Of a stretch of DNA of 64,000 nt, positions 45,903 to 58,137 are shown one piece after another. Below the pieces are notes generated by a model. It did no database searches. It saw only the letters and a program-made list of their open reading frames with translations, and was not told the origin of the DNA. The translations under genes were made by a program, and so were the position numbers. Each line of letters begins with the position of its first letter. The first letter of the stretch is position 1. The stretch covers positions 1,860,001-1,924,000 of the forward strand of contig JAUZTG010000042.1 of NCBI GenBank assembly GCA_030734395.1, read 5' to 3'. This DNA is from Sarocladium kiliense. Lineage: Eukaryota > Ascomycota > Sordariomycetes > Hypocreales > Sarocladiaceae.

Positions 45903-46783
45903 CTAGGGCCCGGGCTGCGTGCTGGGGGGCCAGAAACGAGGATCGAGAGCAGAGTAGTCAGTTGTCTCCGGGAACCCGCCGAGAGGTTCATAGCCTGGGC
46001 AAGACCCTGCGTGGGTGAAGTCTGGCGCGATGAAAGGCCTAATTTCTGGCCCAGTTGCAGTTGGGTAGGACGGCATGAAACTTGACGTCGTAGGGAGACT
46101 TGGGTCGTATCCTGTGGTGGGCGGCCATGGAGGGTAGGTTTGCGAGTCTAAGCTTGCGAAGGCCAACATTGAGGCATGTTCGTTCTGTGAGGTTGTGAAG
46201 GTCGTCGGTGACGCAGATAAGGCGGTGCTCGGTGGTATTGGCGATCCACCTGGCAAGACATCCAAGTCAAAGCTACTTTCAGCGCTGAGGCTGGGGAAGT
46301 TCAACCGCCCCAAGACTCCCTCTCCAGCAGCTTGGGAGGTCAGCATCGGGCTAGCTGACCCCTTCGACACCGCGCGTCTCGCATGTCTACTGCGCGAGCC
46401 TCGGCTGCGTTCAGGAGAAGGAAAATCTTGTGCAATGGGGCTCGCCGAAGCGGGTGTAGAGCTGCTACCCCTTCCGCTGTCTGATAGTCTTGGACTACCC
46501 TTCTTGCCTCGACGGGAGCCCTTGGAACCGGTTCGGGTGTACTCGCAGGTGAAGTCGTTGGCGACGCAGCGTTCGCATCCATCCTTCTCCCCACTGCATC
46601 TAAGCTATTGACACATATCAGTCATGGTAGTCACACAGGGCCACCAGCATGTTCGAATACCTTCTTTTCATGGCACCTGTCACACGCCTGATGCTGGCTG
46701 GACCGGGCTGTGATGGGATCGAAGGCTCTTCGAAGGTTCTGCACCTCGTCGGTCTCCGGGTCGTACTTCCATGTTCCGAACAT
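45903..46783 (-). CDS. Zn2Cys6 transcription factor, short form, 274 aa
   Basis: Two exons (46783-46661, 46604-45903). The start gives FGTWKYDPETDEVQNLRRAFD, a conserved lead-in of one fungal regulator group. The intron sits inside the zinc cluster; joined, it reads C-X2-C-X6-C-X6-C-X2-C-X6-C with Cys34, 37, 44, 51, 54 and 61 (QACDRCHEKK then LRCSGEKDGCERC). A basic stretch (GSRRGKKGS, RSRGSRSRHARR) and a Pro/Ser/Thr-rich C-terminus follow. No Fungal_trans domain is present, so activation would rest on the Pro-rich end. The zinc cluster resembles development-linked factors with QHQACDRCHEKK; targets unknown. It lies beside a 4.8 kb gene-free stretch. Confidence 0.88.
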
Positions 46784-46955
46784 GACTGTCGAAGACGGTT
46801 CCAGAAGCTGTCAATGAGCGAGCGTAATACAAGGTGAGATGGCGGAGAAGAGGGATTGGTGCTCATCTTCGAAGTGGGCTTGGACCAGGACACAGACAGC
46901 CATGATACTTGACAAGAGGGGGAGGCTTCTTATAGCCCTCGAGAAGTGTAGTCCG

Positions 46956-46970
46956 CACACACACACACAC
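46956..46970. repeat. (CA)n microsatellite
   Basis: About seven and a half CA units. Confidence 0.8.
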
Positions 46971-48796
46971 CCCTCTGGGGTACGCGGACCAAGCTTCTGA
47001 CTATGCGCGACTAGACATCGTGGATCAGATGTCAGGGGGCAGGACACCAGCGGCGCAGAGAGGCACAGACAGGTATGGGGCCCTAGCATATGCCTGTCGG
47101 CCATAAGTCTGGCGTCGCCGATAGACTAGCCTCATGATACTCGGTCATCTCGACTCGGAGCGTGAGGGGCAGTTTGTCCAATGGCATTGGCGATGTTGAG
47201 AGGCGCAATCGGATCTATTCGCCTGGTTCGAGGTCATGACCCAGCTTGATGACTGCTCTACATCCCCCCGCGGGCCAAGGTTCTTCCAGAGGCCCCGATG
47301 AGGCAAGAACAGGCAGACATCATGCGTAACATAGGAATTCACCTCACATGTATGCCTGATGGCTGGCAATACACGGAATGGAGAGGAGAGGACGAAAAAG
47401 TTCGATGATGGGAGGGAAGTGCAGAAGTGCAGTGTGGCCCCGATGCAGGCAAGAGTGGCTCGAGGCTTGGGTGGGGCAAGCAGTCAGTGGGGCAGGGTGT
47501 GGCTGTAGACTCACAAGGCACCCACGCCCACTGCGCCTTGTCCCCTTACTGCTTCTCTGGTTTCCGCACAACCTTCTTTGCACGTCGCTTTGTCCAGGGT
47601 CCCGGCATCCACAATCCCATTCAGAGGAGATATTTAGAGGCTGGCATAATGGATTTGGTAGGTTTTAGCCGAACTCTCGGCCGGATAGCCTGGGGCGAGC
47701 GTTCGCTGGACCTTAGGCACATAAAACTGCTTCTGGCTACAACAGGAAATTATCAGGAAATGGCGTCGATGAATCTTTGGGAACGTAGCCAACATCTTGG
47801 TCCAGCGCGTTCATCCTTTACCGAAGCTGTCTTGCTTGCCTGGTGATGGTGATATTTCGGTCTTGTTTTCGACCGCCGTGAGCGGACTTTGAACAACACG
47901 AATCCCCGAGCTGACGATTCGGCGCAGTAAGTTTCTGTAGCCTACACAAAGATCGACAAGCTCAAGACACCCGATTATTCGATCAGCACATGCCAGCATA
48001 TGATGCTGCTAAGCTCGTACTGCTGGTTTCAGTCGCAACGAGGCGCGGCCATGCTGCTCATACCGGTGCTATATTAGGCATACGAGAACACGACATGAAG
48101 CAAAGATCCGCCGCAGGAGAGGCCCGGTCCAGCAACAAGTTAGTTGGCCAAGGCGAATTACACACTGCACGGGGAATGGCGGAAACCATGATGCAGAGAC
48201 GCACACAGTGTACGTTACCCTGCTCTGGAGACATGACTCGGACTTTTGGTAAGCCGCGAGGAGAAGTCAAGGGCATCCCCTACTGGGCAGTGGGCACCAT
48301 GCAACCCCGCGGCGTGCTTGGCCGCACCACAGCTGTTAACAAGGGCTTTGAACCAACCACCGACAACTCACTGACAACGCTGAGTGCTGACAAGCATTCC
48401 AAGAAGATTTGGTTCAAATGTCTGGCATCCATTCAGAGGCGTTACGGAGCAACCTCAAGGCACAGCCTCTGACTTCGAAAAGCATCCTCAATGCTTTGGT
48501 GGAACGATATCTGCTACCAGCCTTACAGCCTCAGTGGCAAATGAGGGGCGATGATCCTATCAGATGAGACGAATTGCAAGAAGGTATTCATTGACGATGA
48601 AGCAAGCTTGCCTATTCGGGGGATTTTGCCTGGTGTGTGCCTTGCGTCGTCGCTGCCCGTACTCAGGGGCTAGGAGCAAAACATACTGCCTTCTTGGGCA
48701 CGCCGATCGAGACAATGTCATCTCCATCTAGTGGCTACCAATGCCAAGCAATGGAACTGAAGAGCCCGGGGCCACACGAGTTGGCCTTAAGCTCGC

Positions 48797-48820
48797 GGCT
48801 TCGGCTTCGGCTTCGGCTTC
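48797..48820. repeat. (GGCTTC)4 microsatellite
   Basis: Four perfect hexamer units in non-coding sequence. Confidence 0.85.
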
Positions 48821-50023
48821 AGTGCGAAAGTGGTCTCCATGTCTGCGTCAGCGTCTGACCAAGAGCGTCCCATTTGACAGACAGAATGGGCGGGACCGAC
48901 TATCCGTGGGATGCCACAATGCGCTGGGATTGACTTCCCAGCTCACATCTCAGGATCTCTATCGCGCAGTTACGGCTTCCTCAGTGGGGTGTGATAGGAA
49001 TACTTGCCGTTGGGGGCCACCCGCAACTTGCAGAGATTGAACGAAGCGCGGCTTTTGCATCCACGCCCCCTCCCATGCAGGCCGACCTTCCCCAGGGAAG
49101 TGCGGTTACACAAGACGGCATCGAATTCGACAGGTCGTTCAGCGCCAGGTTGTCTTGCCCAATGCGCTTGTTGAAGTAATGACGCTGGGAAGAGGGAAAT
49201 TTGGTTGCTCGACTACGTTGGTGATCCAGACGAATCATGGTCTATGCCTACCACCAGGACTATTCAACCTAAGTTCGTATGTCGAGCTCTGGGCATTCTG
49301 GTAATGGTCCAATCAAGTACTTTCCAGTCAATTTTGGCAGACCCAGAAGTGCGGCGCGCAATGATCTCACCGGCATGAATCCACCAAAGCTCGCCTAACG
49401 AACCGCTTGATTTGATGGCGGGGCGGGAATCTATCCGCTCAATAGGACGAGCCGGGAAGCCTTTGGGACTTGTGCCTCATCATCGGGTCGGACATAAGGT
49501 TGGAGGGTCCGCCGTGTTGGGCCCGGGGTGATGTGACCTTGCAATATCGCTCAGCGGCGAGACAAGCGACAAAGCTACGAGAATGCAAGTCTTTGGCAGC
49601 CTTCAGCTGTGCCATTCCGCGGAAAGAAGGCTGCTGTTGTCGCCAAGCAAGCTGGAGACCTGGACAGTATCACGAGAGATTGGCGATCAATGAATCAGAG
49701 TAAGGCTGCCCAAGAGTGATAGTTTCACCAATACAAGGAGCAAATAGACTGACCAGGCGAAGTGTCGTTCATATTCGCGGTCTTCATAGTGTCTTTTCCG
49801 GCATTTCGCGACATACAGGCTGTCTGGTGCACTGGATACGCCACCAGTCTCAGGGTCTAACCATATCGCGTAGTCGCCGATTCGCGATATGAGGTCTAAT
49901 TTCAACTGAAGAGAAGGCTGCGGCGTAGACTACGAATGCCCACACTTCTTGACCAAGCCTCTGGCGTGTGATTGATCCAGCCGAGACCCCTATCTCGCCT
50001 AAGCGCAGGGCTGTCGCATTCGA

Positions 50024-50053
50024 GCCTTAGACATTCGAAGCCTTAGACATTCG
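50024..50053. repeat. 16-base tandem duplication
   Basis: GCCTTAGACATTCG occurs twice with a period of 16 bases (50024-50037 and 50040-50053). Confidence 0.8.
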
Positions 50054-51562
50054 CAGATCTTTGTTCTTTGCCATGGTTGGCTCGAGTCCGCTGGCATAGG
50101 AAGACAGCCCAGGCATAACTGCATGACCGGCGCCGCCCGAACGAAACGATACTTAGGGTACAAACGGCCCTTTGAGACATGCACCCTGGGCTCGGCGTGA
50201 CGCCTCTACAACATCTTTGCAACGACCCAAGCTTAGTCGTACATTGATGCTGCCTAGTGTGAATCGCGGTCGGGAATGATGACATTAACGTTGAACCTGG
50301 AACGCATCTTGGTTCGCTGCTAAATTTAGTGTCTATCCACTGATCTTCAAACCCTTTTCCAAAGGCACCATTGGCACGGATTGTCTGATCGAATCGAATC
50401 GACAACCAAGAGACTTGTTTGGCATCCCATCTTCTTGAGGGGCATAAGCTGAACTTCCGAATTGGGCAGACGAGTTCTTAGACAAGCTAGGCAAAGCATA
50501 GGGTCATTGTTGCACTGGGCCACCAGATTGCACTTTTGTATGAACGTGTCTAAAATGCTGAAAGATCGTTCGTGACCGACATGTCCGCCCGGGATTCCGG
50601 GGCGAGGCCTGAAATGGTTGCAGACTTGCCATGCGGTATCACAACACAAAGGAACCCCGATCAAAGCTGAGTGAGAACTAGAGGAGTCAAGTGTGAGGGT
50701 AACATGCAGAAGAAGAGGTCTCTCCCAATGCTCAGCCCTGTACTGCCAGGCCGTCCAAGACAAGCAACCGCCGAGATTACAGGGCCGGGGAAGAGAGTTC
50801 CTAAGCCTCTATAAGAGAGGCAAGAAGCCAATGGCGGGGTGCTTCGACCCCGTATAAGGTATGGCCACCTTTCTTGGTGGAAGCTGCACGATAGCCTCGC
50901 AGGAGTTTGAGGCTGGCGAGATACATTTTGGCTATCAGACATCATCGCCCCCTTGGGTCAACAATGTACTATGGAGAGCGGCGATGTAAGCGACCGAAGC
51001 ACTCCTTGGGCAGTAGACGAGGTCCAGAGTGGTGTTACGAGAGGGAACTCGGGATTGGACTACGAGGTCAAGGACAATATGTGCCATCCTATGCAACTAC
51101 TGGTATTCTAAGCTATGTGAAAGCATTGGCTCTCGGTGCTAGGCGGCTATCCTGGCGGATGAGACTAGGGTACGATCGTGCCAAACTCAGCCTTGTGTGC
51201 GCTCACGCTCTTGCCCGACATCAACTCCTTCGAATGGCATGTTTATTGGTCCCTGGCGCGTGTGGCGCCTGGGTCGCTAGGGGGGTGGGCCGAGCTGCTG
51301 TCGTATCCTATGTTGGCTTACACCAAGGATGCCACGAGGCGGCCCGGTCTGATAGCTGTGATGCTCAGCTCCGCCTCACACCACCCCTTATGCATATATG
51401 CATGAGCCTTGTTTCTGAGATAGGAGTGCGACCATTCGGGGACTTTGTTGTGACTATAACCTACCGTAACCGCAGACATGCGTCCTTCAGGTGAGATTTG
51501 GTCAGTCACACCCAGGACCAAAACATGCCTACCTCGCCGCACCCCTCCCCGGGACTTGCCTT

Positions 51563-52369
51563 TTACATCCAACGTACATGCTTCCGCGTACGCACCTCGA
51601 GCCTAGTACCCTCGAGGCCAAGGTCGTGGATTGGCACTAGGTCATCCAGTGGCTCCAGCTCGCCACCTCTCCACCTCACCACGACACGCTCACGCCGCTG
51701 GTCTGGGGCAAGGAACAAGCAAATATCGCGAGCATTCATGGTGTGTGGTGAGATGGCAAGGGGAAAGTGCCTACCATATTGGGCCCTGAGATGTTGTCTC
51801 GCTGTCCGGTCCACGACGTTAATAACAATATCTCGGTCGACGTGGTGTAGGGCTTTCTTCGCAGGGCGTGAGGATGTGCGGCTTTGATACTTAGGGCGGA
51901 ATGCTGTGTTAGATGCCTCAATGTGACTTGTTTCGTGGCTGTGGGCGTTTCTGTGATGGTCTCTCGAATAGTCAGTGTCATATCCTGGTCGGTGTGAGGT
52001 CCGCGCATAGGAGGAGGATCCGGACGGGTAGTGACCGCCGAATCGCAACCCTGAACCCCTCCTAGGCCAATCTTCGGGCCCTCCAGCCGAGAAGGCACTA
52101 TCAGCACGCATGCGTGGGTGAGGGCAGCATCGGCAGTTACACCGGGTTGGATCCCTGGCGTGATAGTAGCGATGGTCATCACGCGAGATTTCGTATATGT
52201 ATGTGCCGTACGTATCTGATGTGTGAGAACCGCGCCGTCGGCGTGATGACGGGGAGTCTAGGTCATTGCTCGCGGCGTAGTCGTCATAATTGTCAAAGCG
52301 TCGGCGACCATGGTCCCAATTGTCTCGCGAGTAAGCAGGGGCTTCGTGTTGTCTTGAATAGTACTTCAT
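51563..52369 (-). CDS. Hypothetical Arg/Tyr/Asp-rich protein with folded C-terminal domain
   Basis: A single exon encodes 268 aa from the ATG at 52369; the frame runs further upstream but with no ATG-supported similarity. Residues 1-175 are rich in Arg, Ser, Tyr, Asp and His (patches such as DNWDHGRRRFDNYDDY) and contain a CNCRCC cluster, so disordered. From about 180 a compact region follows, with DIVINVVDRTARQHLRAQYG and ERVVVRWRGGELEPLDDLV, ending GLEGTRLEVRTRKHVRWM. The strand pattern with a closing GxxLEVR resembles a ubiquitin-like beta-grasp, but this is only a shape argument. I do not recognise the family. Confidence 0.6.
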   Translation of the reverse strand: MKYYSRQHEAPAYSRDNWDHGRRRFDNYDDYAASNDLDSPSSRRRRGSHTSDTYGTYIYEISRDDHRYYHARDPTRCNCRCCPHPRMRADSAFSAGGPEDWPRRGSGLRFGGHYPSGSSSYARTSHRPGYDTDYSRDHHRNAHSHETSHIEASNTAFRPKYQSRTSSRPAKKALHHVDRDIVINVVDRTARQHLRAQYGRHFPLAISPHTMNARDICLFLAPDQRRERVVVRWRGGELEPLDDLVPIHDLGLEGTRLEVRTRKHVRWM

Positions 52370-53652
52370 GATGCCTGTGTTTGATGGTTCCAAGGGTTTG
52401 GTTGATGGTGAAAATGAATCATATACCAAGGTAATGGCCATACTGCATGGATACCACTCCAGATTAAGTAGAGGAGTCAACATTGTGTCGAGGCCTTCCC
52501 ATAAGCCTTGACCCCAGTCTCGCATTGAGCCTTGAAACGTTTGTCCTTTGAGTCTTGAGCGGATAGGAACGGGTCGCACAGCCGCCTGCCTCCTTTGTTG
52601 AAGTCTTCTCCAAAGGCACACCAGCAGCTGGCTAGCAGAAAAAGGGGCTCTGATTGACATCTTTCACTCGAAAGACCAGCAGCGACGAGCAGTATGTATA
52701 CTGGATCAGGCGCTTTGATGCCATAGACAAAGATATCCGTCCCTATCCTTCAGGCGACCTTTTCCAAGAATAAACATCCAAATCGAATCGCCGTTAGTTT
52801 GGGGTAGGAGTAAGTGTAATGGAAGCATCTCGTTGTCCACAGCGTCTCTCATCGTCGAGGGCAATATCGAATTGGCAAGATCTAGGCGCCGGCGATCAAG
52901 CTAAGATCTGATACTCGAGCGCTGGGCGGGAAACTCCCTGGGCATGCGGACGATGGTTCAAGAACAGGAGCGGTGCAGCGAGATCTCTTTGATGTGAATG
53001 ACCGGCTCAAAGGAAAGACGATGCTGGCAAGTCGAAAGTCCATGGCAGACAGTGGCTTGTCACGTGGGTCCTGTGGCTTAGCCGCCGTTGACCACGCGGC
53101 CGCGTAGTCAGGTCCCGACTGTTGCGCCACAGTTGAGCCGCCTATCGTCAATCTGGTTTCTCTCCCTAATTTCACGGCGTGCTCAGTTGTCAGCGCGTTT
53201 GTCCATTCCAGAATAGCTCATTGGGAGCAAACTTTGTCTTGCTACGTTCTCGTCGCATTTTTCTTCCTAATCAACGCGTTCGGACACTTGAGACGTGTCA
53301 TTTTTGACTACAAAGCATTCCTTCGGATCACCAGGCTGCTGTGTGGCTTGGCGGAGACGTCGAAACGACACAAATCAACTTTTTTTGGGGGGGATCTTGC
53401 AACAAGATGCGGCCATAATCTCTGCTAAAGGCTTGTAATAACTGGTGTTGCTTCCTGATGAGTGAGTTTTGGGCTGGCCGGCCAGCCGCTCGGCGTCGTG
53501 GCGGGCCCTTGTCCTCATCCTCATCTTCGAGGTCAAGGATGCTAGTGTTGGGCCAGGATGACCATGTATCATCATTTGCAATCACATTGTTGTGAGTTTC
53601 AAACTCGGAAGAGCTTCTTAAAGAGTGACAACAACGTGCTAACCATGGTAAA
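52370..53652. other. Divergent intergenic region, 1.28 kb
   Basis: Upstream of the orphan gene (leftward) and the GT90 gene (rightward). A T7G7 run occurs near 53380-53393. No gene supported, though the missing first exon of the GT90 gene may lie here. Confidence 0.45.
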
Positions 53653-56644
53653 GTGGATTATTGCTGGGATCGTATCTCCTGTCTACTCGTTATTACACAA
53701 GCGCTGCATTTGGTAGGGTTCTCACTCTCTTCCGTTTGTGATAACTCTGACATCTTTCCAGAAAGGCCATATCATCTCGCATTTGCGGTGTTAATTATTC
53801 ATGCTGGGCTGTTGAGACTCCTGCGACCATGGATAGCCCGTGAGACACGCCGGACTGTGGTAAAGGACAACGAACTCGGCCTTCCCCTGCTGGAGAAAGG
53901 TGATGATCACAAAGTAGTTGTGCCACCTTCACCAACCCTCATCGCGTCCCTCAACGACCCTCGCAGAGCACTCGACCTATGGCTTTTCTCTCTTGGGGTC
54001 TCCCTCCGATGCGTCGCTTTCTGGTATATCACAAGGACGACTCAGTGTTCGTCTATTGGTCTCGAGGTATGGCATCCTTACTTCTTTTCCTCCACACAAT
54101 AAAGACTCATAGTGATAGGCTTTCCGTGTGCTTTATGTCTACCTACTCGATAGTGGACGTGTTGGGCGACGATGGCTGGGCAGCCCGATTATCTCCAGCA
54201 ATGCCAATGATGCCTGGCCAAAGTGGAAGTCGGCGACATACCTCAAGTTTGCCCTGTCCTGGGCATGGGCGACGATGAATGCCCTTAGCTACGCTCGAAT
54301 TCCGACGTCTGCCGTGTGTCCCAACGCCTGGTGGTATCATCCTTTGGTTCCGATTCTCCAGATCATTACCTGCGCCATTGATGCTCTTCTGCTTGTCGGC
54401 TTCAGCAATCTGCGTCAGAAGTATCTCAAACAAGGCAGAAGCCCTGTGAATATCCTCACAAACGTGTCGCTTCTTGGTGCGGCATCTGTTCTTCTTCTCT
54501 CGATCACATCTTGGGCAGAGGATCGGAACTTTTTCTGGGCCATGACCTTTCAGTATGCAGATGCACGGGATCTCTTCGTCGATGGGTGTCTAGCAGCTTG
54601 TGTGCTCGTTTGTGGTTTTCATCTGATGGCTGTTCTCAGCCCAGCGACCGTTGCTTTTGCGGCGTCGAGCATGACTATGTATGGTGTTCACATTCCATAC
54701 CTCGGCATCAGCGACATCGTCCCGCCCTTGGACATGGAAGGGATCAAGATGAAAATGGCGTTTGCAGCGTTCAGCGCCGCGCCTATGTGGTTCTTGTTGC
54801 GGCCCCCGCTGGGCAACCCTCGGCCTGCTGTGACTGCAGTGGTTCACCGTTGGTTGCTACTATGCTTTGCCACTGCCATTTCACTTTGTCTCTGTTTTTG
54901 GCTTATGGGAAGACCCGTGACGCTGGCTCACTGGTCCATCGCCGAAGCAGTCGACGAGCTTACGCGCATGAGACGAATCTACTCGACGTCCTGGCAAGCA
55001 CAGGCATCGAGAAGTGCGAGTCTCGAGGATGCAATCGCTGAGTACAGGAGCAGACATGGCATCCCTCCCCCGCCTAATTTTGACAAATGGTATAACTATG
55101 CTGTGGAGCATCATTCCCTAATCATTGATGACTTTAGTCAGATCCATGCGGACCTGCTCCCGTTCTGGGGCATATCGCCAGTAGTGATCAGGGAGAGGAC
55201 CTACGAGGTGCAGAGATACTCGACTGTTGAGATGGTCGGTCTGAGGATTCGGAATGGAGCGGTAGACCACTCGCCGCATATACATCCTTCTCATCAATGG
55301 ATGATGAAGTCGATTGAACGCATGGTTGAGCCATTCGTGGAATGGCTGCCAGACATGGACATTGCTATTAATGTGGCTGACGAGCCACGAGTTGCTCTTC
55401 CTTATAAGGAGAAGCAGCGCCTTGAGTCCGAGGCCGCAAAGGCTCGAGCTCGTGTTCGCCAACATGCAGAGAGCGATGGCTTTGACAGAGCGCCTCCGAC
55501 ACAGTGGCCATCAGATTTCCCAAAGCCTCTGGGTGCAGAGGGACAGATGCTCCTGCCTCAGGGATTCACAAACTACATCCGCAAGCCGATTCTGAACGAT
55601 CTCGTTGCGGAGTCTTGTCCTCCTGGGTCACCGTTGCATGCCTCACGTTGGTGGGATTCCAGTACAGCCTGTACACAATGCCAGTTGCCTCACTCACTGA
55701 TGACCAAATTTGGTGCTCTAATCCTGAACGACACCAGGTCAAGCGATCTGTGCCATCAACCCGACATGGCCTACCTCACGGGCTCAGTCTTGTCACCCTC
55801 AGCCATGTTCGCTACACGCCAGCTCTCCCCTGTGTTCAGTCAAGGTCGTATCACAGGGTTCTCCGACATCTTGATGCCCAGTCCTTGGAACTTTGATGAA
55901 CGAAGCAGCTACGACGACGCTGAAGATATGGACTGGTCCGCTAAGACGAACAGCATCTTCTGGCGTGGTGGAAGCACGGATGGGTACGCAGCGGAAGGGT
56001 CCTGGACAGGTTTCACACGGGTACGCTTCGGGCAGGAAGCATACAACAAGGCCAAGGATCTCAATCAGCGTGGCCCAGGTCCTGGAAAGCTCGGCGTCAA
56101 CGTCTCTTTCAGCGGCGAGATGACTAGATGTCACAACTCCGACTGCAGAGCAGAACTTCAAACCTTCAACGTCTGGGCGACAGCTGCTGATGGAAAAGGC
56201 ACAAATCATGAAGGCCAGACCACCTCAGCCAGCCATCTCCCCTCAGTTGTCCCATTCTCAGAGCACTGGCGCTTCCGCCATCTCATTGATATGGACGGCG
56301 CCGGCTTCAGCGGCCGCTTCCTCCCCTTCCTCCACAGCCGTAGCCTCGTCTACCGCGCCGCGCTATACCGCACCTGGATGGACGAGCGTGTCCATGCCTG
56401 GCAGCATTATATCCCCGTAGACGTCCGCTTCGGAGAGGGATTCTGGCACTTGGTCGAGTACCTCGCTGGGGCAGGACAGAAGGGCAGCGGAGATTCCACG
56501 GCGAGAATGGTTGCTGAGCAGGGCAGGCGGTGGGCGAGTGAGGCGTTGAGAAAGGAGGACATGCAGGTATATATGTTCCGGCTGTTGCTGGAATGGGGGA
56601 GGATCGTAGATGATGACCGCGAGCATTTATTCTACAAGGCATAA
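53653..56644 (+). CDS. GT90/CAP10-family glycosyltransferase with membrane helices (CAP1-like)
   Basis: Two exons are clear (about 53653-54066 and 54119-56644), giving roughly 979 aa. The N-terminal half has about nine hydrophobic segments (for example LVPILQIITCAIDALLLVGF and NILTNVSLLGAASVLLLSIT). The CAP10 domain then follows, with FSDILMPSPWNFDERSSYDD, NSIFWRGGSTDGYA and SGRFLPFLHSRSLVYRAALYRTWM, ending in HYIPVDVRFGEGFW. Relatives in basidiomycetes (Cap10/Cxt1-type) transfer xylose to glycans; ascomycete members are large Golgi proteins of unknown acceptor. The start is unresolved: the open frame begins with GTG, and the nearby ATG at 53645 is in another frame and stops after 23 codons, so a 5' exon is probably missing. 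Confidence 0.88.
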
Positions 56645-57353
56645 TGCACTGGGAAGAAGAGCAATTGGATGTTAGTGTATCAAGATTTCGTGTAGTCCTA
56701 CTTGTCTGCGTACGATATATTTCAACTCCAGATTGTGTTTTTGAAGCATTCCGTGATGTATCGGATTCGCATTCTTCAGGTGTTTGTTAGTTACTGATGA
56801 CTTAGACCACTCAGACGGTCTACAGTGTAGCAGACATCACCGCATTATCACACTACCGCTTCAGTTGGACCTGTCCGGAGTGCCCAAAACGAAGAGAGCC
56901 TTCGGCCTCGCCGCAAGCCGCAGCCATCTTGGCAATGTCCGCTAACAAGGGCCATAACACAAAGACAGCTAATAAAGCACAGCTAGCCGACTATGAGCCC
57001 GTCGTTGGGTGCTTGGCGTTGGTAGACAGAGGCTTCACGTCATGGTTTTCTTACTACCCCGCCGTTGGGGGATATTTACGAAACGCGAGGCTTCGCCAAG
57101 AAGTAAACGGGAAAAGAGTTCAATAATCTTGTTTCTGTAATGTCATGGTAATTGGGTGATGGAGTAATGCAACTCAGCGCAAAAGCCGTAAAGGAAAAAA
57201 AAAACACATCTACTCATTCGAACGCCCATCGATCAGGTGTAATGCGAACCAAGTCGCAATCGGCGCGTGCACTCGGCCCAGCCAGCCGCTCATCGTCAAT
57301 CTGCTCCGGTCGCGCTGAAATATCCTGCCCTATGCTTTACGTGACTTCCGCTT
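56645..57353. other. Convergent 3' intergenic region, 0.71 kb
   Basis: Between the GT90 and GNAT genes. Nothing supported. Confidence 0.55.
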
Positions 57354-58137
57354 CTAGCTGGTGATATAGTGCATGAAGCTTTCCATGACGGAGCTCCTTC
57401 TTCTCTCGTTGGTAGGATCAAAGCTCATGGCCTTGATGTTGACCTCGTCGCCGCCGCTCTGCATTAACAGCGGGCCACGGTCCGCGAATCCGAGACCACT
57501 GAAGAAGACGTAACCGCGAGGTCCAGCGAAGACAGTAACGGCGGCCTCGTTCTTGCGAGCAATCTCGTAGCCGGCGCGCAAGAGGGCCTTGGCGTAGCCC
57601 TCGCCCTCGTACTCGGGGTGGGTTGCCATGGCCTTCAAGTACATGAACTTGTTGAAAGCCTTGAAGCTCTTGGAGCGGCCTTCTGACATGGCGTTGTTGA
57701 AAGTGATGAAGCGAGTGAGGTATCGGCTCTTGGAACTGTCACCGGCAGGCGCTGCGATGTTGTCGCTCTCTGCGAAGAGTTAGGCATTTGAATAGAATTT
57801 GAGACCGCCGCATGCTGCGTTGTGAGCTCAACTTACCGACTGCTGACTTGTTAGCAGAGTTGGAGGTGGATGTCATGTCCCAAATGGCAAAGCTGGCGAC
57901 GTGAGGAGCTCCAGGGGTGATGTCCTTGTCGGGGAGCTCGACAACAGTCACGAGCCAATCCTTGTTCTCGGGATCAATGTACTGCTTGAGGAGCTGAGAG
58001 ATGTGCTCCTTGAAGGCCGCATCCTTAAATGCGGCACGAGGCATGAGCATATTCCACAATGAGTCGGTCGAGCTTGTCGCCGTTGCGATGGCCAAGATGG
58101 CATCGAAGTCATCGTTGGTGGCGGGTCTGATCTTCAT
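57354..58137 (-). CDS. GNAT-family N-acetyltransferase
   Basis: Two exons (58137-57837, 57769-57354) give 238 aa. The start KIRPATNDDFDAILAI is the usual GNAT first strand and helix. The acetyl-CoA segment is FMYLKAMATHPEYEGEGYAKALLRAGYEIARKN, with the YEGEGYA pyrophosphate loop. VTVFAGPRGYVFFSGLGFADRG is the last strand pair (FYxxxGF-like). Fungal members of this group (about 220-240 aa) are uncharacterised acetyltransferases with small-molecule acceptors. No targeting signal. Family sure, substrate unknown. Confidence 0.92.

Larger units (their letters stand above)
46784..51562. other. Gene-poor region, 4.8 kb
   Basis: No coding sequence on either strand that I can support. Frames of 120-195 codons exist (for example 47427-47846, 47990-48472, 50907-51494) but show no domain, signal or splice logic. 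Three short tandem repeats occur and are listed separately. No transposon ends or RNA gene recognised. Confidence 0.5.

Noticed and set aside
47150..47245. tRNA-like B box GGTTCGAGGTC
   Set aside because: No matching acceptor stem or anticodon arm upstream.
50907..51494. 195-codon open frame in the gene-poor block
   Set aside because: Composition is unlike the neighbouring genes, with no domain, signal or conserved motif; treated as chance.
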